Part shown: positions 58,522 through 64,000 of the stretch, in pieces
Layout: each line of letters opens with the position of its first letter
Position numbering within the stretch: the first letter of the stretch is position 1
Assembly: GCF_011064285.1 (NCBI RefSeq)
Contig: NZ_CP049331.1
Coordinates: 2,418,001-2,482,000 of the forward strand
DNA length: 64,000 nucleotides
Direction of reading: 5' to 3'
Origin: Vibrio ziniensis
Lineage (GTDB): Bacteria; Pseudomonadota; Gammaproteobacteria; Enterobacterales; Vibrionaceae
Position numbers and translations under genes: made by a program
Notes under the pieces: generated by a model
Told to the model about the DNA's origin: nothing
The model's input: only the letters and a program-made list of their open reading frames with translations
The model's database searches: none

Positions 58522-59755
58522 AGCGCGATAATCTCCGCTTGATGTTTTTCTCTACCACAATATGGTCGAACAGAGGAGCAAACAGGTTAGCGAATAGGAT
58601 CGCTAGCATCATGCCTTCTGGGTATGCAGGGTTAACCACACGGATTAATACACACATAACACCAATCAAGATACCGTATGCCCATTTACCTTTATCTGTG
58701 AACGACGCTGATACAGGGTCCGTTGCCATGAAGAACATACCGAATGCGAAGCCACCCAGAACTAGGTGCCAATGCCAAGGCATGTTAAACATCATATTTG
58801 TGTCAGAACCAATCACGTTGAACAACGTAGAAAGAGCAATCATACCGATCATCACGCCAGCGATAATGCGCCATGAAGCAATACCCATGTAAACGATGAA
58901 AGCAGCACCAATTGCTAGAGCAAGCGTTGAAACTTCGCCGATTGAACCTGGAATATTACCAATGAATGCATCCATCCAAGTGATAGCTTGACCAGTTGCA
59001 GCATTCATCAGAGCACCGTTACCACCTTGAGCCCATTGGCTAAGAGCAGTAGCGCCAGAGAAACCATCTGCAGCAGTCCACACTAAATCACCAGAGATTT
59101 GTGCTGGGTATGCAAAGAATAGGAATGCACGACCTGCAAGCGCTGGGTTTAGGAAGTTACGACCAGTACCACCGAAAACTTCTTTAGCAACAACAACACC
59201 GAAGGTGATACCTAGTGCCGCTTGCCATAGAGGTAGTGTAGGTGGAACGATCAATGCGAAAAGGATAGAAGTTACAAAGAAACCTTCGTTAACTTCGTGC
59301 TTACGCACCATACAGAACAACACTTCCCAGAAGCCACCAACAATAAATACTGTTGCATAAATTGGAAGGAAGTATGTTGCACCCAGAAGCATTTTACTGC
59401 CCCAACCTGCATCAGACGACAGTGTACCGCCTAGCATTTCAGTCAGCCAGTAGTGCCAGTTACCATCGACGATAGTAGCCAGTTGATCACTTGCATACAT
59501 ATGCTGAAGTGCAGAGATAGCTTGACCACCAGCGTTGTACATACCCCAGAACATTGCTGGGAACACCGCTAACCAAACCATGATCATGATACGTTTTAAG
59601 TCAACGCTATCACGGACATGAGAGCTTCTCTTTGTCACAGTACCAGGCGTGTAAAACAAAGTTGCCGCTGCTTCATATAAAGCAAACCACTTCTCGTGTT
59701 TACCACCTGGCTCAAAGTGATGCTCGATGTCTTCAAGAAACTTTTTAAGGCCCAT
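58511..59755 (-). CDS. nqrB: Na+-NQR subunit B
   Basis: It is the largest membrane subunit, with riboflavin and covalent FMN, and forms the sodium path. It has 414 residues and about ten membrane helices. FMN is attached to Thr236 in [12 protein letters not shown]. Also conserved are [20 protein letters not shown] and FATDP-like [20 protein letters not shown]. It starts five bases after nqrA ends. Confidence 0.98.
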   Translation of the reverse strand: MGLKKFLEDIEHHFEPGGKHEKWFALYEAAATLFYTPGTVTKRSSHVRDSVDLKRIMIMVWLAVFPAMFWGMYNAGGQAISALQHMYASDQLATIVDGNWHYWLTEMLGGTLSSDAGWGSKMLLGATYFLPIYATVFIVGGFWEVLFCMVRKHEVNEGFFVTSILFALIVPPTLPLWQAALGITFGVVVAKEVFGGTGRNFLNPALAGRAFLFFAYPAQISGDLVWTAADGFSGATALSQWAQGGNGALMNAATGQAITWMDAFIGNIPGSIGEVSTLALAIGAAFIVYMGIASWRIIAGVMIGMIALSTLFNVIGSDTNMMFNMPWHWHLVLGGFAFGMFFMATDPVSASFTDKGKWAYGILIGVMCVLIRVVNPAYPEGMMLAILFANLFAPLFDHIVVEKNIKRRLSRYGK

Positions 59756-59760
59756 GAAAA

Positions 59761-61101
59761 TTACCCTTCTTTCTCAATCTTATCGAGGCATTCACGAAGT
59801 AACTGACCGTACTCGTATTTACCTGGACATACAAAGGTACACAATGCTAGATCTTCTTCGTCTAGTTCTAGTGCGCCAAGGCGTACTGCACTATCGGCGT
59901 CACCAGCACACAGATCACGAAGCAACAGAGTTGGCTCCATATCTAGCGGCATAACTTTTTCGTAGTTACCAATTGGCACCATTGCGCGATCACTACCGTT
60001 TGTTGTCGTTGTCATATTGAATAACTGACCTTTAAACAGGTGACCTAAGAATGAGCGAGTAACAGAGAACTTGTTCTTGCCAGGCATAGCCCAACCTAAG
60101 AACTCCTTCTCACGACCTTCGCGGAGAACAGACACCTGTAAGTGGTAACGACCCAAGTAAGCATGTGGACCAGTGGCTTTAGTGCCCGTTAGTACAGAGC
60201 CAGAGATCACGCGAACTTCGCCAGGCATCATTTCGCTATCCGTAAGTTGTTCTAGGCTTGCACCTATCACTGTACGAACTAAGCGAGGATTATTTACGAC
60301 AGGGCCAGCAAGAGAAATAACACGCTCGCTGTATAACTCACCAGTTAGGAACAATTTACCGACAGCGATAACGTCCTGGTAGTTAATGTACCATGCCACA
60401 TTTTCTGCATTGACAGGGTGCAGGAAATGCATGTGTGTACCAGCTAGACCAGCTGGGTGAGGACCGTCAAAGACATGTTCTTCAACATTGGACTGCGTTG
60501 AGCGTGGTAAGCTAGTACCTTTTTTACAAACGTACACTTTACCGTCAGTCAGAGCTGAAAGCACATCTAGGCCAGCAACGAAGGCTTCTGAATTGTCGTT
60601 AATGATAACTGTTGGCTCTGCGGCTAATGGATTAGTATCCATAGCAGTCACAAATATAGCCTTAGTTGTCGAATCAACGGCAGGAACCTTGCTAAACGGA
60701 CGAGTACGCAGCGATGTCCAAAGACCAGAATCGATCAGTTGAGTTTTCACCGCTTCACGGTCAAGACTTCCTAATTGATTGGCCTCAAACTTGTCGAACG
60801 TTACTTGGTCATCACCTGCAACTTCAACCACAACAGATTGAAGCACACGTTTTGCACCACGATTAATTTCAACAACTTTACCGCTGACTGGTGAAGTAAA
60901 CTTCACGCCTGGATTCTTCTTATCTTCAAAAAGAACTTGAGCTTTCTTTACTTCATCACCTACGCGAACATGCATAGTAGGACGCATGCCGACGTACTCT
61001 TCGCCAAGCAAGGCGACTTTGTTGATGGCTTTACCATCATTAATCACCTGGGATGGAGTTCCTGCAATAGGAAGGTCCAGCCCCTTTTTTATTGTAATCA
61101 T
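59761..61101 (-). CDS. nqrA: Na+-NQR subunit A
   Basis: It is the cytosolic subunit linked to ubiquinone reduction. The start [16 protein letters not shown] (446 residues) matches the family. An ATG 12 codons earlier has no family similarity. Landmarks are [40 protein letters not shown] and [20 protein letters not shown], with a C-terminal cysteine in [13 protein letters not shown]. It is the first gene of the nqr operon. Confidence 0.98.
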   Translation of the reverse strand: MITIKKGLDLPIAGTPSQVINDGKAINKVALLGEEYVGMRPTMHVRVGDEVKKAQVLFEDKKNPGVKFTSPVSGKVVEINRGAKRVLQSVVVEVAGDDQVTFDKFEANQLGSLDREAVKTQLIDSGLWTSLRTRPFSKVPAVDSTTKAIFVTAMDTNPLAAEPTVIINDNSEAFVAGLDVLSALTDGKVYVCKKGTSLPRSTQSNVEEHVFDGPHPAGLAGTHMHFLHPVNAENVAWYINYQDVIAVGKLFLTGELYSERVISLAGPVVNNPRLVRTVIGASLEQLTDSEMMPGEVRVISGSVLTGTKATGPHAYLGRYHLQVSVLREGREKEFLGWAMPGKNKFSVTRSFLGHLFKGQLFNMTTTTNGSDRAMVPIGNYEKVMPLDMEPTLLLRDLCAGDADSAVRLGALELDEEDLALCTFVCPGKYEYGQLLRECLDKIEKEG

Positions 61102-61159
61102 ACGCACTTGCACTACTTTATCGGGAAAAAGATTCATTCATTGCGCAAATTCGAGGCGG

Positions 61160-61230
61160 TGGTCATTACCACTTAAATTGGAAGTGTGTAATGACAAAAC
61201 TAAACCGTCTCTAGACACGACATTATTATA
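61160..61230 (-). promoter_or_regulatory. nqr operon promoter and leader hairpin
   Basis: On the minus strand TATAAT (61225-61230) is a consensus -10 box. No clear -35 box was found. In the predicted leader GTCATTACACACTT and AAGTGGTAATGAC (61160-61196) form an imperfect hairpin with one bulge, a possible operator or RNA structure. The remaining 61231-61585 is AT-rich and shows no gene. Confidence 0.45.
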
Positions 61231-61585
61231 TCTGTCCGCCTTGGTCATTAAACCACCAAAAGCGCAACATACTATTAAAAATCACATTACAGATTTGAGA
61301 TGAGATTTATCAAGGGCAGTAGTTTAGCACCTTTTACGAATGCGATGCCATTCAAGATCTCTAGATTCGTGATTTTATTTGGTCATTGATTCGTTTCAAG
61401 GGTGCATTAATAATCATTATTTTGATATGTCGCACAATTATTTTAGCCACCTAAAAAATACGGTTATTTTTACATTTTTATTTGAAAAAATAATAATTTC
61501 TTATGCCTTACCAAAACCCAAGTTGTATATAAACTGTTAAAAATTTAATCAACTAGAAGAAAAAAATCGCTCTACTAGATCACAA

Positions 61586-61888
61586 TTATCCACCCAAACA
61601 CATCGGACTATCTGGTGCTTTTTTCTTCAGCTCATCCCATTCTTGCGGAGTGTAGGTATGTATAGCGAGAGCATGAATATGATTACGTAGTTCCTCAGAT
61701 AACGTTTGGTTTACTTGGCGATGACGCATAATCAAACGTTGTCCTTCAAAGATAGACGTAACAATAATCGCTTTAAAGTGGCTTTCAGAGCCAGGGACTA
61801 CATTGTGCATGTAACTTTCATTCACAACCTGCAGATACTCTGGTTGAAATGTATCCTGCAGCTTAGTCTCAATGATTTCTTGGATCAT
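61586..61888 (-). CDS. bolA: BolA family protein
   Basis: This 100-residue protein is linked to iron-sulfur/glutaredoxin biology and stationary-phase morphology. The start [16 protein letters not shown] has GGGAG upstream; an ATG six codons earlier is less likely. Conserved features are [40 protein letters not shown] and [13 protein letters not shown], with the usual His. It is divergent from rlmG. Confidence 0.95.
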   Translation of the reverse strand: MIQEIIETKLQDTFQPEYLQVVNESYMHNVVPGSESHFKAIIVTSIFEGQRLIMRHRQVNQTLSEELRNHIHALAIHTYTPQEWDELKKKAPDSPMCLGG

Positions 61889-62072
61889 AATACTCCCTTG
61901 TCGCACACACTGACATTACAAAACTAACAAACAGTTTACTTTGGCTGCTTATACTTTGCCAAACACAAAGCGTTACTTCAGCAAACAATGTCTAAACCAA
62001 AGGTTTTGGTTTCTTGATCAACAAGCATTTGAGACAATAATAGTGTCTTTAACACTATCTATAGTTCCAAAT

Positions 62073-63203
62073 ATGAAAACTGAGCTTTCTCTACTTGATC
62101 GCACACTAACACTTCATCGCTTCCCTTTTCGCAATAACGAGCTATTACAAGCTTGGGATGCTGGCGATGAATACCTAATCACGCATGTTGAAGAGCTAGC
62201 CCTAACCTCATCAAAACGCATTTTGATTTTGAACGACTCATTTGGCGCACTCAGCTGCTGGTTTTCCGATCGACATGAAGTATTCATGATGAGTGATTCA
62301 TATATTGCTCATAAAGCGACACTGGAAAACTTAAAACGTAACTCTTGCACTGACGTGACACTTCTCAACACCATGGATGAGATACCTAGCAACATCGATT
62401 TGGTATTGATGCAAATTCCTAGGAACAATCGCCATCTGGTATGGATTCTAAGCAAACTTCGCCAATCAGTAGACGAAAAGTGCCCTATTATTTCTGTCAA
62501 CAAAGCGAAAGAAATTCATTCTTCAACACTGCAATTATTTGAAAAATACTTAGGAGCCACTAAGACATCCCTTGCATGGAAAAAACATCGTTTAGTGTTC
62601 TCTACTGCCGATTGCACACCAGTACAAAATGTTAGTGATGAAGTTGAATGGTCAGTCGAAAACGAAAACATGACGTTGGTAAATCTACCCAATGTCTATT
62701 CTGGAGAAAGCTTAGACCAAGGTGCTCGCTTGTTGCTAGATCACTTGCCAAGTGATGATTTGCGAGATTTTATCGACTTAGGTTGTGGCAATGGCGTTTT
62801 GTCAGTAAAACTGGCAAGACTCAACCCAAATGCTTCTATCACTTGTGTAGATGAGAGCTTCATGGCTGTTGAATCGGCCACAAGAAACCTCAAACAAAAT
62901 TTACAAACACAGCGTGAAATAACTTATGTTGCAAACAATTGCTTAGATGAATTTGAAAGTGACAGTGCTTCGTTTATCGTATGCAACCCACCTTTCCATC
63001 AACAGAAAGCAATCACTGACCATATCGCATGGCAAATGTTCTGTGATTCAAAGCAAGTTCTTAAAAAAGGAGGCAAATTATTGGTTATCGGCAACCGTCA
63101 CCTCGGATACGATATAAAACTTGCTCGCCTGTTCAGTCACGCACAAGTAAAGACTGTCGCTAGCGACAAAAAATTTGTTATCTTACAGGCTACTAAGTCA
63201 TAA
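62073..63203 (+). CDS. rlmG: 23S rRNA m2G1835 methyltransferase RlmG
   Basis: It is an SAM-dependent guanine-N2 methyltransferase for 23S rRNA position 1835 (E. coli numbering). The start MKTELSLLDRTLTLHRFPF gives 376 residues, matching E. coli; the upstream extension is not family-like. The N-terminal half is a degenerate duplicate methyltransferase domain. The C-terminal half has DLGCGNGVLSVKLARLNP and the catalytic CNPPFHQ motif. Confidence 0.95.
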   Translation: MKTELSLLDRTLTLHRFPFRNNELLQAWDAGDEYLITHVEELALTSSKRILILNDSFGALSCWFSDRHEVFMMSDSYIAHKATLENLKRNSCTDVTLLNTMDEIPSNIDLVLMQIPRNNRHLVWILSKLRQSVDEKCPIISVNKAKEIHSSTLQLFEKYLGATKTSLAWKKHRLVFSTADCTPVQNVSDEVEWSVENENMTLVNLPNVYSGESLDQGARLLLDHLPSDDLRDFIDLGCGNGVLSVKLARLNPNASITCVDESFMAVESATRNLKQNLQTQREITYVANNCLDEFESDSASFIVCNPPFHQQKAITDHIAWQMFCDSKQVLKKGGKLLVIGNRHLGYDIKLARLFSHAQVKTVASDKKFVILQATKS

Positions 63204-63242
63204 GCATGTTCAATGCATGCCACAATAATGAAAGGACTAACC

Positions 63243-63818
63243 ATGAAAAAACTGTTTATCGCAGTTTCTATAGCTTTATTGTCAGCTTGCTCTGCACCTC
63301 AACAACAGCAAGTGAATTTTACCCCTCAAGCTGTTATGAGTAACAGCGATATTGTGACTAACAGCAAATTTACTTTGGTCAGTAAAGACGTTCGCTCTGC
63401 ACAATATGTTGCGTTAGTTGATAGTGGCCACAACAACATTGAACCAGTTCATGCAAGACAAAACGTTCGAATTGCATTAGAAAATGCGCTAGCAAGTCAG
63501 TTTGATTCTCAAGGTTTTACCATTACGGTTAACAGTGAAAATACCATTACTCTCGAAATTCAAGAGTCTTTAGTTACCGTGACTCAATCCGCTTTGGAAA
63601 ATGAGATGAAGGGTAAAGTATTAATACAACTAACCGCAGAAACACCAAAAGGTAAGCTGGTCAAAAGCTATACTGGCACAGCCAATCGAACCAGTGCATT
63701 TAGTGCATCTACACAGGAAATAGAGCAAGTCCTAAACGATGTGATTAATCTGGTGCTGAAAGACATCGCAAACGATGCTGAACTACAAAACTACATGAAG
63801 GAACGTTTCCATGATTAA
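63243..63818 (+). CDS. yajG: YajG family lipoprotein
   Basis: This 191-residue outer-envelope lipoprotein has a signal peptide with lipobox ALLSACS. The start MKKLFIAVSIALLSACS has GAAAGG upstream; an ATG ten codons earlier is not needed. The mature part resembles E. coli YajG, of unknown function, with alternating beta-type segments and a helical C terminus. Its last codons overlap the start of the cyclophilin gene, so the two are probably cotranscribed. Confidence 0.85.
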   Translation: MKKLFIAVSIALLSACSAPQQQQVNFTPQAVMSNSDIVTNSKFTLVSKDVRSAQYVALVDSGHNNIEPVHARQNVRIALENALASQFDSQGFTITVNSENTITLEIQESLVTVTQSALENEMKGKVLIQLTAETPKGKLVKSYTGTANRTSAFSASTQEIEQVLNDVINLVLKDIANDAELQNYMKERFHD

Positions 63819-64000
63819 TAAATGGTTAGTCGCGCTCACCCTGACTGCAAGTGGCTTTGCTTGGGCAGGACCTAAAGTTGAGCTAGAAACTTCGTTAGGT
63901 GCATTCACAATAGAACTGAATGAAGAGCAAGCTCCAATCAGTTCAGCAAACTTCATTCGCTATGTTGAAGATGGTAGCTATGTCGGTACTATTTTCCACC
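63812..64000 (+). CDS. ppiA: Periplasmic peptidyl-prolyl cis-trans isomerase, cyclophilin type, N-terminal part
   Basis: The first 63 residues are present and the rest lies beyond the right edge. A signal peptide ending AWA precedes the cyclophilin opening KVELETSLGAFTIELNEEQA and the SSANFIRYVEDGSYVGTIFH segment. Signal peptide plus cyclophilin fold suggests PpiA, a periplasmic proline isomerase. The gene overlaps the end of yajG by seven bases. Confidence 0.88.

Noticed and set aside
61941-62072. 44-codon N-terminal extension of rlmG
   Set aside because: It has no similarity to RlmG and the ATG at 62073 aligns with the known N terminus. It probably contains the promoter region shared with bolA.

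Overview
The window is a stretch of chromosome from a gammaproteobacterium that is almost certainly a Vibrio. The evidence is the gene order bamA-skp-lpxD-fabZ-lpxA-lpxB-rnhB-dnaE, a complete Na+-NQR operon (nqrABCDEF) followed by apbE and nqrM, a rib/nusB/thiL/pgpA cluster, crl-frsA-gpt, and proteins that read as Vibrio-type orthologues throughout. All genes look intact. There are no rRNA or tRNA genes, CRISPR arrays, integrases or complete insertion sequences. The species cannot be fixed from sequence alone.

Layout. 1-17,000 (minus strand): one long run of essential genes, read right to left as rpsB-tsf, pyrH, frr, uppS, cdsA, dxr, rseP, bamA, skp, lpxD, fabZ, lpxA, lpxB, rnhB, dnaE (the last cut by the window edge). 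It links translation, isoprenoid and phospholipid synthesis, outer-membrane assembly and lipid A synthesis. Several intrinsic-terminator-like hairpins lie between its genes. The lpxA-lpxB gap holds a terminator and two dispersed repeats. 17,300-21,550 (plus): map, glnD, yaeH. 21,700-27,900 (minus): nrdR-ribD-ribE-ribBX-ribH-nusB-thiL-pgpA; the ribA-like half of ribBX has lost its zinc site. 28,000-34,230 (minus): proBA, crl, frsA, gpt and a purine permease. 34,480-42,315: an accessory catabolic module with a three-gene TRAP transporter (minus) divergent from gabD-gabT and a GabR/MocR-type regulator (plus). 42,330-42,610: a probable small RNA on the minus strand. 42,909-47,051 (plus): pepD, then a retropepsin-like protein, a RimK ligase and an AstE/AspA-like zinc hydrolase. 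47,300-53,800: an NSS symporter, a CHASE4-GGDEF protein, yggN, dinB and a double-receiver GGDEF protein. 53,860-61,230 (minus): nqrM, apbE and nqrFEDCBA. 61,586-64,000: bolA, rlmG, yajG and the start of a periplasmic cyclophilin.

Most interesting observations: (1) the GabR-like regulator has Ser326 where the PLP-binding lysine should be and carries an extra C-terminal domain of about 100 residues; (2) a symmetric four-half-site operator lies between the divergent TRAP and gab promoters; (3) a candidate sRNA downstream of the regulator has four hairpins, two CACCCCC motifs, a terminator and a promoter with a CRP-like site; (4) two nearly identical MITE-like repeats of about 175 bp lie 43 kb apart; (5) a leader before the RimK operon has interleaved complementary segments. 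Starts were chosen by family alignment from memory and by visible ribosome binding sites. No database search was run.
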